Shown piece by piece: positions 1 through 5,005 of a DNA stretch of 5,005 bases. The DNA comes from Prolixibacteraceae bacterium (lineage in GTDB: Bacteria > Bacteroidota > Bacteroidia > Bacteroidales > Prolixibacteraceae): positions 1 to 5,005 of the forward strand of contig JAGYOI010000139.1 in assembly GCA_018399395.1 (NCBI GenBank). The letters are read 5' to 3'. How positions within the stretch are numbered: position 1 is the stretch's first letter; each line of letters begins with the position of its first letter. Made by a program: the position numbers and the translations under genes. A model generated the notes under the pieces. That model saw only the letters and a program-made list of their open reading frames with translations, made no database searches and was not told where the DNA came from.

Positions 1-157
1 ACGTATTGAAGCCATTTATAAGGAAGACGAAGGGAAAACCGTGCGAAAATCGCACATGAACCCTGAAATTGTTCAGATTTACGAAGAGTTTCTGAAAAAA
101 CCACTGGGCGAGTTGTCCCATTCATTATTGCATACACATTATCACGAACGGAACTGA
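1..157 (+). CDS. hydA: [FeFe] hydrogenase large subunit, group A6-type, C-terminal end (partial)
   Basis: Only the last 51 codons are in the window (reading frame from base 2, stop TGA at 155-157); the 5' part lies to the left. The encoded tail reads RIEAIYKEDEGKTVRKSHMN, then an NPEI..IYEEFL..PLG segment and a final LLHTHY. This is the pattern of the iron hydrogenase small-subunit domain that closes the large subunit of NADH-linked [FeFe] hydrogenases (HydA of the bifurcating HydABC type, also called HndD). Such enzymes evolve H2 in the cytoplasm using NADH, often together with reduced ferredoxin. The H-cluster cysteines are upstream and cannot be seen, so catalytic integrity and exact subgroup are inferred. 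The stop follows soon after HTHY, as usual for the family, so the end looks natural. The gene converges on the helicase gene across a 267-base gap. A short monomeric [FeFe] hydrogenase is a less likely alternative. Confidence 0.85.
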   Translation, partial: RIEAIYKEDEGKTVRKSHMNPEIVQIYEEFLKKPLGELSHSLLHTHYHERN

Positions 158-278
158 TATACTAAAGGGAGAAAGAGTAAGTATTTTTTTGTTTTCACAA
201 TGAATAAATTACGAGAGTCCGGCAGAAAAAAGATTTGACCCTTATACTATTTGCTTCGTTTTTGTTCTAAGAAAAAAT

Positions 279-342
279 GAAGGCCTGTCCGGCATAGAAA
301 GCAATTGTATTCAATGGCTTTCTATTGCTTTCTATGGCCTTC
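279..342. terminator. Bidirectional rho-independent terminator between convergent genes
   Basis: The arms are 279-284 plus 293-305 on the left and 324-342 on the right. They give 19 perfectly complementary base pairs, interrupted only by an 8-base bulge on the left arm (285-292, CTGTCCGG), around an 18-base loop (306-323). Read on the minus strand, the stem is followed at once by ATTTTTTC (positions 278-271), a good T tract for ending helicase transcripts. Read on the plus strand, it is followed by TTGTTTTATTG (343-353), a weaker T-rich tail suited to hydrogenase transcripts. It lies 82 bases beyond the helicase stop and 121 bases beyond the hydrogenase stop. The structure is seen in the sequence; terminator function is inferred from the position and the tails. 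Confidence 0.75.
316..335. repeat. Tandem 10-base repeat inside the terminator
   Basis: GGCTTTCTAT (316-325) is followed directly by TGCTTTCTAT (326-335), so nine of ten bases repeat. The next ten bases (336-345, GGCCTTCTTG) match the first unit at seven positions and may be a decayed third copy. Both good copies are complementary to the left-arm segment ATAGAAAGC (294-302), so the hairpin can form in two registers. The distal copy gives the longer stem. Confidence 0.7.
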
Positions 343-424
343 TTGTTTTATTGAAAATAGTAAAACGTCTGATTTACAGGTGTCCTAAGCTAAATATTAC
401 GTCGAACTCATATTTATCTTTTAT

Positions 425-1672
425 TCATCGTTTCGATGACTGATATCGCCTTTTGCCACGATATGGGCTCTTCTTCTTCCTTTGATTATTATTTCTCGGT
501 TTGTTTGTTTCCTGTTTAAAATCACTGGAACTGCTTTCGAGATGATAAGGGTGCTCTTTAACCACTTCAATTCTCATTGAAATAAGTTTCTGGATATCCT
601 TAATGTATGGAAGTTCGTCGGTGTCGCACAGCGAAATGGCACGGCCTGCTGCTCCTGCACGTCCGGTGCGGCCAATGCGGTGAACGTAGGTTTCGGCAAT
701 ATTCGGTATCTCAAAGTTGATAACACATGAAAGGTCGTCAACATCAATGCCCCGGGCTGCAATATCGGTGGCAACTAGTACTTTGGTATATTGTTTCTTG
801 AAGTTTTTCAACGCCTTTTGGCGAGCCATTTGCGACTTGTTCGAATGCAAAGCCTCTGTTTTTATGCCCTTTTTGTTAAGTAAGCGGGCAAGTTTATCGG
901 CTCCATATTTTGTGCGGGTGAATACCAGGGCCGAGTTGATACTTTCATCATCCAGCAATTCCAACAGCAGGTTGCGTTTATTGTCTTTACTTACATGGTA
1001 AAGTGATTGGTCAACCGTTTCGGCTGTGGTTGTTTCAGGTGTTATCGAAACATGTTCGGGATTATTCAGTATAGAATTAGCCAAATCAACAATCGATAAG
1101 GGCATGGTAGCCGAGAAAAACAACGACTGACGTTCTTGGGGCAGTAGTTTGATGATTTTCTTCACATCATTCAGAAAACCCATGTCGAGCATGCGGTCGG
1201 CCTCGTCCAGCACAAAATATTTAATCGAGTTTAACTTGATAAAGCCTTGGTTGATAAGGTCAAGCAAGCGTCCGGGTGTAGCAGTTAAAATGTCAACACC
1301 TCTTCTGAGGGCTTGTGTTTGTGCGTGTTGCGAAACACCGCCAAAAACAACTGTGTGGCTTAAACCGGTATATTTTCCATAATCTGAAATGCTGTTGTCA
1401 ATTTGGATGGCCAGTTCACGGGTAGGTGTAACTATCAGTGCTTTAATTTTTTTCCTGCCTTTTTCTTGTGTTGAACTTTCGTGCAGAAGCTGTAGAACAG
1501 GAATAGAAAAAGCAGCCGTTTTGCCGGTGCCGGTTTGTGCACAACCCATCAGGTCGCGCTTGTTAAGTAAAATTGGAATGGCTTGTTCCTGGATTGGGGT
1601 AGGAGTAGTGTATCCTTCGTTTTTTATAGCCTTTTTGATAGGCTCAATTAATTCTAAATCGTTAAATGTCAT
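425..1672 (-). CDS. rhlE: RhlE-type DEAD-box ATP-dependent RNA helicase
   Basis: This 415-residue cytoplasmic RNA helicase unwinds short RNA duplexes using ATP; RhlE relatives act in ribosome assembly, RNA decay and cold adaptation. All core motifs are intact. Domain 1 has the upstream aromatic F3, Q motif (GYTTPTPIQ, Q28), Walker A AQTGTGKT (45-52), PTREL (83-87), GG (111-112), TPGR (132-135), DEAD (156-159) and SAT (187-189). Domain 2 has LVFTRTK (249-255), ATDIAARGID (301-310) and HRIGRTGR (331-338). From about residue 379 the tail is low-complexity, rich in Lys, Arg, Asn and Ser, and probably binds RNA. Start to end the core resembles E. coli RhlE (MxFxxLxL opening, RMLDMGF after DEAD, FTRTK). 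The ATG at 1672 puts the family's N-terminus in place; upstream there is only AT-rich sequence without a clear Shine-Dalgarno, which is common in Bacteroidota. It appears monocistronic, with the toxin-antitoxin pair 263 bases upstream and a terminator downstream. Expression may be tuned by the hairpin in its leader. Confidence 0.95.
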   Translation of the reverse strand: MTFNDLELIEPIKKAIKNEGYTTPTPIQEQAIPILLNKRDLMGCAQTGTGKTAAFSIPVLQLLHESSTQEKGRKKIKALIVTPTRELAIQIDNSISDYGKYTGLSHTVVFGGVSQHAQTQALRRGVDILTATPGRLLDLINQGFIKLNSIKYFVLDEADRMLDMGFLNDVKKIIKLLPQERQSLFFSATMPLSIVDLANSILNNPEHVSITPETTTAETVDQSLYHVSKDNKRNLLLELLDDESINSALVFTRTKYGADKLARLLNKKGIKTEALHSNKSQMARQKALKNFKKQYTKVLVATDIAARGIDVDDLSCVINFEIPNIAETYVHRIGRTGRAGAAGRAISLCDTDELPYIKDIQKLISMRIEVVKEHPYHLESSSSDFKQETNKPRNNNQRKKKSPYRGKRRYQSSKR

Positions 1673-1686
1673 ATAATTATATAAGC

Positions 1687-1723
1687 GGGGTATATTTATT
1701 GCCCCATATTTGTGGGGCGCAAT
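1687..1723 (-). promoter_or_regulatory. Hairpin with competing pairing in the rhlE leader
   Basis: GCCCCA (1701-1706) and TGGGGC (1713-1718) form a strong 6-bp stem with a 6-base loop. ATT (1698-1700) and AAT (1721-1723) can extend it past a 2-base bulge. The same C run (1702-1705) can instead pair with GGGG at 1687-1690, so two exclusive hairpins are possible. The element is 15-51 bases upstream of the rhlE start in otherwise AT-rich DNA. The pairing is seen; a role in controlling helicase translation or transcript stability is inference. No known riboswitch class was recognised. Confidence 0.4.
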
Positions 1724-1775
1724 GTACGCTAATTTGTTGGTTTTATGTGCATTTTTACAGGTAAGAACTGTTATA

Positions 1776-1809
1776 TTTAATATGCGGGGGTAAGGCTAGC
1801 GCATTTAAA
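1776..1809. other. Weak inverted repeat in the rhlE-hepT gap
   Basis: TTTAATATGCG (1776-1786) pairs with CGCATTTAAA (1800-1809) over 10 bp with one bulged T (1781) and a 13-base loop. Neither strand shows a T run directly after the stem, so it is not a standard terminator. It may be the footprint of a regulator or a transcript-end structure. The rest of the 263-base gap (1673-1935) is AT-rich, and I see no gene, tRNA or convincing promoter in it. Confidence 0.25.
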
Positions 1810-1935
1810 AAATATTTTAGAAAAAAGAAATATGTTACGGAAGCATGAATATACTTCAAAATTTACCGAAAAGTAAGTTCGAATTTTTAGTTTATATTAT
1901 GCATGTATTGAGCAGTTTATGGATTTTATATGCAT

Positions 1936-1957
1936 TTACGGAATGTTAAATCCGTAA
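1936..1957 (-). terminator. Hairpin over the hepT stop codon, possible transcript end
   Basis: TTACGGA (1936-1942) and TCCGTAA (1951-1957) form a perfect 7-bp stem with an 8-base loop. It covers the last seven codons of hepT and its TAA. On the minus strand the sequence that follows is AT-rich (AATGCATATAAAATC) but has no T run, so it is at best a poor intrinsic terminator. It might instead protect the 3' end of the mntA-hepT message. Function is inferred only from position. Confidence 0.3.
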
Positions 1958-2424
1958 CGAGCCACAATGTATTCTTTTACTTTTTCCCATATTTCGGTAA
2001 GAAGAAAAAAATGTTCGTTTAAAAGGTTGAGCCCCTGAATTACCTCATCGGTAATGAAAGGATACTCGTGTGTTACGATATTTCTTGTTTCGCGAAGTAG
2101 AATCCAGTCGTTCGCATTTTGAATAATGTAGAGTTCTTCAAGTTTGGATAATTGATCTATAAAGGGTATGCCTTTCACTTCCTCTCCCAGATTTTCCAGT
2201 ATTGCTGGGAATAATTTACCCCCCATGCTATCCTGCATTTTTGAGAAACGAAAAATAAGCTGGTCGAAGAAACTCAAATCCTCAGGTTTCAGGTTCGAGT
2301 AATTATTAATGTTGAGCGGAAAATAATTCTTAATTTTTGTATGAGCGAATGTCATTCGTTCGTTGTGTATCGAACAAAGTTGTGATGCTTCAAACAGTCT
2401 GTCATTTAATTCCCATTTTTCCAT
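1936..2424 (-). CDS. hepT: HepT-like HEPN ribonuclease toxin of an MntA-HepT (type VII) module
   Basis: This is a 162-residue, mostly helical soluble protein with no signal peptide or membrane segment. The key evidence is RNIVTHEY at residues 114-121, which fits the HepT active-site pattern R-X4-H-X-Y exactly (R114, H119, Y121). In characterised HepT proteins Arg and His form the RNase centre of a HEPN dimer, and the Tyr is AMPylated by MntA to switch the toxin off. Here all three are kept, so the toxin is predicted to be functional. The gene lies 18 bases downstream of the mntA-like gene on the same strand, an operon arrangement that strongly supports the pairing. The ATG at 2424 follows only a weak purine stretch (TTAGAGCC). 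The protein is a little longer than many HepT toxins, with extra sequence in the N-terminal half. An alternative is a non-toxic 'nucleotidyltransferase substrate-binding' HEPN protein, but the intact motif argues for the toxin. Confidence 0.8.
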   Translation of the reverse strand: MEKWELNDRLFEASQLCSIHNERMTFAHTKIKNYFPLNINNYSNLKPEDLSFFDQLIFRFSKMQDSMGGKLFPAILENLGEEVKGIPFIDQLSKLEELYIIQNANDWILLRETRNIVTHEYPFITDEVIQGLNLLNEHFFLLTEIWEKVKEYIVARYGFNIP

Positions 2425-2442
2425 GGCTCTAAAATATTTACT

Positions 2443-2745
2443 TTATAATTCTGCTTTGTGATGGGTGGCCGAGCGGTAAAATTTTTTCTTTTGCCGGGTG
2501 TTATTAGTGTCGAAAACAACATCGATATGCCGATCGCCAATTTTTGTTTTTAGTTCGGCAAGGAAGTGTACTTTTTTTTCGATTGTGAAATTTGATTCAT
2601 CTATGCTTTGAATAAAAAGATCGATGTCCCCGCCCTTTTTATTATCGTCAGTTCTTGAGCCAAACAGGCATACTGTGGATTGTGCCCCAAAATGTTTTTT
2701 AGACAATTTTTTTATTGTTTCCGCTTGGTATGCTGTAAGTCTCAT
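2443..2745 (-). CDS. mntA: MntA-like minimal nucleotidyltransferase, antitoxin of the HepT module
   Basis: This 100-residue protein is a single nucleotidyltransferase fold of the pol-beta type. Family members AMPylate HepT at the tyrosine of its RX4HXY motif and so neutralise it. The sequence shows FGSR at 28-31, then D40-I41-D42 (the GS...DXD metal and nucleotide site) and a third acidic residue in HIDVVFD (D75), so the catalytic triad is complete. Nine residues separate GS from DXD, one fewer than the usual GSX10DXD. The N-terminus (YQAETIKKLSKKHFG) is the expected leading helix, and the length is typical. The ATG at 2745 gives a normal family start. No Shine-Dalgarno is visible; the bases before it read TTATACCTTTACGGT. 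It is the first gene of the pair, 180 bases past the end of uxaA. A stand-alone MNT protein with another target is possible, but the adjacent HEPN partner makes that unlikely. Confidence 0.82.
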   Translation of the reverse strand: MRLTAYQAETIKKLSKKHFGAQSTVCLFGSRTDDNKKGGDIDLFIQSIDESNFTIEKKVHFLAELKTKIGDRHIDVVFDTNNTRQKKKFYRSATHHKAEL

Positions 2746-2841
2746 ACCGTAAAGGTATAAAAAAAGTTGTTCGGTCGGTTTTATTTAGGGTTACACTTTA
2801 TGAGAATGTTTTATCAGTTATTGAGCCAAACCACAAGCAAG

Positions 2842-2912
2842 CAGAGCATGCTCCATTGCGTTTCCTGCTCTGGAAAAGCTTTAGACTCGCGTTGGAGTTG
2901 GAGTATGCTCTG
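2842..2912. repeat. Three-tier inverted repeat downstream of uxaA, possible transcript terminator or small RNA element
   Basis: The outer arms CAGAGCATGCTCCA (2842-2855) and TGGAGTATGCTCTG (2899-2912) pair over 14 bp, 13 of them Watson-Crick plus one G-U. Inside, TGCG (2857-2860) faces CGCG (2888-2891) with one wobble, and TTTCC (2861-2865) pairs with GGAAA (2872-2876) around TGCTCT. The right arm contains TTGGAG twice (2892-2903), allowing a shifted register. It lies 13 bases past the uxaA stop, which suggests a 3'-end structure for the uronate operon. The minus-strand flank after the stem (GCTTGCTTGTGG) has no T run, so it is not a textbook intrinsic terminator. The rest of the gap (2746-2841 and 2913-2925) holds nothing I can name. 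Confidence 0.5.
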
Positions 2913-2925
2913 ATGTATGGGAGGT

Positions 2926-4413
2926 TTACAGTGTCACCCCTGTCTTGAAAATGGCGATTTCCTTAAAACCTGTCATCTCGTGGTTCAGCTTTTCGCCATT
3001 GGCTGTTTTAATTACAAATTCAATAAATTCTTCCAGTAGATCATCAATAGTTTTACCTTCAACCAGGGTTCCGGCATTAAAATCAATCCAGTTGCGTTTA
3101 CGCTGATACAAATCGCTGTTGGTCGATATTTTCATGGTGGGAATAAAACTACCAAACGGGGTTCCACGGCCGGTGGTAAACAATACCATCTGGCATCCGC
3201 TAAAGCCCAGTGCCGATGCAGCAACCAAATCGTTTCCCGGGGCCGACAGCAGGTTCAGCCCATTTTTCTTCAACGGTTCAGCGTATTTCAATACATCAAC
3301 CACGGTAGCGGTGCCGCCTTTTTGTGTACACCCCAACGATTTGTCTTCAAGGGTGGTAATGCCGCCCTTTTTATTTCCCGGCGACGGATTTTCGTACACC
3401 GGCAATTCATTTTTCAGATAGTAATCCTTAAAGTCGTTAATCAGGCTAACCGTTTTATCAAACACCTCACTGTTTTCAGCCCGTTCCATCAGTTGGGTTT
3501 CGGCGCCAAACATTTCGGGTACTTCGGTGAGGATGGTTGTGCCACCTTGCGCTACCAGAAAATCGGAGAAAGCACCTACGAGCGGGTTAGCAGTTATGCC
3601 CGAGAGACCATCGGAGCCACCACATTTCAGTCCAATTTTTAACTCCGAAAGGGGGCACTCTTCACGCTGGTCGTATCGCATCGATTCGTACAGTCCTTTC
3701 AGCAATTCAAGTCCGGCTTCTATCTCGTCTTCTACCTCCTGGGCTACCATAAATTTAACGCGCTCAGGGTTGTAATCGCCAATATGTTCTTTCAGTTGCT
3801 CAATCTGGTTGTTTTCGCAGCCCAGTCCCATAACCAATACGGCACCAGCATTGGGGTGGTTTATCACATCGGCCAGTGCTTTCTGTGTGTTCACGTGGTC
3901 GTCGCCCAATTGCGAGCAGCCATAGCTGTGTTTGAAAACCTCAATGGAATCGATGTTGACAGGGGCGACTTCCTGCTTGAAGCGGTCGATAATCATTTGG
4001 GCCTGGCCATTTATACAGCCTACAGTGGGTACGATCCACAGCTCATTTCTAATTCCCGTTTTTCCGTTCCACCTTTTGAAACCTTTAAATGTCAGTCCGC
4101 GGTTTTGTTGTGTTAGCTCGTTCAGTTTTTGGTCAAAACGGTATTCTGTTGTACCGGCCAGGTTGGTTTTCAGGTTGTGTACATGAACATGGCTTCCGGC
4201 TGTAATGTTGTTCAGTGCATGACCTATGGGTACACCATATTTTAGAATGTCATCGCCTTGTTTTATTTCAGATATCGCTATCTTATGGCCGCGCGGCACA
4301 TCGTTGTTAATTGTAATTATTCTTCCATCAACGTCAAAGCTTTCTCCTGCACTAAAATCTTTAAGTGCAATTATCACATTGTCGGACGGGTTTATTTTAA
4401 TGAATTGCTCCAT
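2926..4413 (-). CDS. uxaA: Altronate dehydratase
   Basis: This enzyme dehydrates D-altronate to 2-keto-3-deoxy-D-gluconate (EC 4.2.1.7) in the cytoplasm, the third step of galacturonate breakdown. The protein is 495 residues, the same length as E. coli UxaA. It has an N-terminal SAF domain (about residues 11-82, with GHKIA, KYGVPIG and HVHVHN) and then the D-galactarate dehydratase/altronate hydrolase domain (from about 110). Family signatures visible there are GIRN (120-123), VPTVGC (128-133), HSYGCSQLGDD (162-172), GLGCENNQ (196-203) and CGGSDGLSG (264-272), followed by the C-terminal SAPGND and TGRGTPFGSF segments. C133, C166, C199 and C264 lie in these conserved blocks; activity in this family depends on a divalent metal such as iron. 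Altronate is preferred over galactarate as substrate because of the SAF fusion and the adjoining uxaB. The ATG at 4413 begins three bases after the uxaB stop, so the two are probably translationally coupled. No damage is seen. Confidence 0.95.
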   Translation of the reverse strand: MEQFIKINPSDNVIIALKDFSAGESFDVDGRIITINNDVPRGHKIAISEIKQGDDILKYGVPIGHALNNITAGSHVHVHNLKTNLAGTTEYRFDQKLNELTQQNRGLTFKGFKRWNGKTGIRNELWIVPTVGCINGQAQMIIDRFKQEVAPVNIDSIEVFKHSYGCSQLGDDHVNTQKALADVINHPNAGAVLVMGLGCENNQIEQLKEHIGDYNPERVKFMVAQEVEDEIEAGLELLKGLYESMRYDQREECPLSELKIGLKCGGSDGLSGITANPLVGAFSDFLVAQGGTTILTEVPEMFGAETQLMERAENSEVFDKTVSLINDFKDYYLKNELPVYENPSPGNKKGGITTLEDKSLGCTQKGGTATVVDVLKYAEPLKKNGLNLLSAPGNDLVAASALGFSGCQMVLFTTGRGTPFGSFIPTMKISTNSDLYQRKRNWIDFNAGTLVEGKTIDDLLEEFIEFVIKTANGEKLNHEMTGFKEIAIFKTGVTL

Positions 4414-4416
4414 ATC

Positions 4417-5005
4417 TTAGTTGTTCATATTATCAATGGTGATTTTCATCAGCGGGTTATCCTGGCTCAATACCGCTTTTACTGCTTTCCTCATACCTAT
4501 TTGCTCAATCAGGAACAAGTAGTGACTAACCGTTAATGTCAGGTTTGGAATCTCGTTCAGGTTGCGTTTCCAAATTCTATCCAGTTTGAGTACTTTTTCA
4601 ACCAATTCGTAAACCGAAATTGGCCGGCCGTCGCACTGCCCCCATGCATCTTTATAAAAATCCAGGATCCACTGGTCTTCCTGCATGTTGTATTCTTCTC
4701 CTTCAGCTTCGCCTTTAAAGTAAGCTATCATGGCAGCCAGCGAAAACACCAGTTTTTGTGGCAACATGTTGTGGTTCTCGTGAAAGTTCAGTAACGATGG
4801 CAGGTTACGGGTTTCCCATTTCGACATGGCGTTCAGTGCTATACTTTGCCATTGGTGGCGGATATAAGGATTGGCAAAGCGCTCCAGTATTTTCTTGGCA
4901 AACTTTTTAAGCTCTTTTTCCGAGCCGTCAAGTACCGGCAGCACCTCGTCGTACACCAACTCTTTCATAAAACTTCCCACTTCGAGGTTTTCGTAGGCAT
5001 CGCGT
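4417..5005 (-). CDS. uxaB: Tagaturonate reductase (altronate oxidoreductase), C-terminal part (partial)
   Basis: This enzyme reduces D-tagaturonate to D-altronate with NADH (EC 1.1.1.58), directly before the UxaA step. The window holds the last 195 codons (frame from base 5004, stop TAA at 4417-4419), roughly 40% of a normal UxaB of about 480 residues. The visible part is the helical C-terminal domain of the mannitol dehydrogenase superfamily, with FMKELVYDEVLP, NPYIRHQWQSIALNAMSKW, RNLPSLL and LVFSLAAMIAYFKG segments. The N-terminal NAD-binding Rossmann domain lies to the right, outside the window. A GTG at 4980 could be mistaken for a start, but the frame stays open to the edge and conserved sequence (DAYENLEVGSFM) continues before it, so the gene is cut by the window, not truncated. 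Mannitol or fructuronate reductases share this fold; adjacency to uxaA selects UxaB. Confidence 0.9.
   Translation of the reverse strand, partial: RDAYENLEVGSFMKELVYDEVLPVLDGSEKELKKFAKKILERFANPYIRHQWQSIALNAMSKWETRNLPSLLNFHENHNMLPQKLVFSLAAMIAYFKGEAEGEEYNMQEDQWILDFYKDAWGQCDGRPISVYELVEKVLKLDRIWKRNLNEIPNLTLTVSHYLFLIEQIGMRKAVKAVLSQDNPLMKITIDNMNN

Noticed and set aside
182..194. T run (TATTTTTTTGTTT) after the hydrogenase stop as a terminator tail
   Set aside because: No stem precedes it, and the strong hairpin at 279-342 is the better candidate.
201..239. Twelve-codon plus-strand frame (MNKLRESGRKKI) after the hydrogenase gene
   Set aside because: It is very short, has no ribosome binding site or conserved pattern, and is what chance gives in AT-rich DNA.
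574..1676. Open frames overlapping rhlE (717-1001, 1149-1382 and 1389-1676 on the plus strand; 574-774 in a second minus frame)
   Set aside because: The rhlE frame carries every helicase motif. The others are by-products of its codon use and show no domain pattern.
1832..1876. Fourteen-codon plus-strand frame preceded by a purine run (AGAAAAAAGAAAT)
   Set aside because: It is tiny, and purine runs are expected by chance in this AT-rich gap. There is no sign of selection on the peptide.
2750..2757. TACCTTTA on the minus strand as a Bacteroidota -7 box for mntA
   Set aside because: It resembles TAnnTTTG with one mismatch, but there is no TTTG-like -33 element at the right distance. Its position would also leave almost no leader before the ATG. 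Too weak to annotate.
3119..4536. Several open frames on the plus strand opposite uxaA and its start (for example 3119-3421, 3322-3642, 3784-4116, 4258-4536)
   Set aside because: They overlap each other and lie antisense to the strongly conserved uxaA frame. Their translations resemble no family and they have no start context.
4978..4980. GTG as a start codon for a short 187-residue gene
   Set aside because: The frame continues without a stop to the window edge and encodes conserved UxaB sequence before the GTG.

Overview
The window most likely comes from a Bacteroidota (Bacteroidetes) genome, plausibly an anaerobic or facultatively anaerobic marine or sediment lineage of the Marinilabiliales/Prolixibacteraceae type. 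This is inferred from four things: AT-rich leaders without clear Shine-Dalgarno sequences, a Bacteroidota-like RhlE helicase, a clustered hexuronate pathway, and a fermentative [FeFe] hydrogenase. The sequence alone does not fix the genus.

Layout from left to right. (1) Positions 1-157, plus strand: the last 51 codons of a group A6-type [FeFe] hydrogenase large subunit, ending in its small-subunit-like domain. (2) Positions 158-424: a non-coding gap between convergent genes, holding a long inverted repeat (279-342) that reads as a two-way terminator. (3) Positions 425-1672, minus strand: a complete RhlE-type DEAD-box RNA helicase with a basic tail. (4) Positions 1673-1935: an AT-rich non-coding stretch with a C/G-rich hairpin in the helicase leader and two weaker hairpins. 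(5) Positions 1936-2745, minus strand: a two-gene module, mntA (nucleotidyltransferase) followed by hepT (HEPN protein), which looks like a complete type VII toxin-antitoxin pair. (6) Positions 2746-2925: a non-coding gap with a large three-tier inverted repeat just past the stop of the next gene. (7) Positions 2926-5005, minus strand: uxaA (altronate dehydratase, complete) preceded by the 3' part of uxaB (tagaturonate reductase), three bases apart and clearly one operon.

How the parts work together. uxaB and uxaA are consecutive steps of galacturonate breakdown: tagaturonate is reduced to altronate, which is dehydrated to 2-keto-3-deoxygluconate. The rest of the operon should lie to the right of the window. 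The hydrogenase belongs to the redox disposal side of fermentation and reads in the opposite direction. The mntA-hepT pair sits between the uronate operon and the housekeeping helicase, is somewhat more AT-rich than uxaA, and is the only clearly accessory element. I found no tRNA, rRNA, CRISPR array, transposase or phage gene. All the genes match known families. The least explained parts are the structured intergenic elements.
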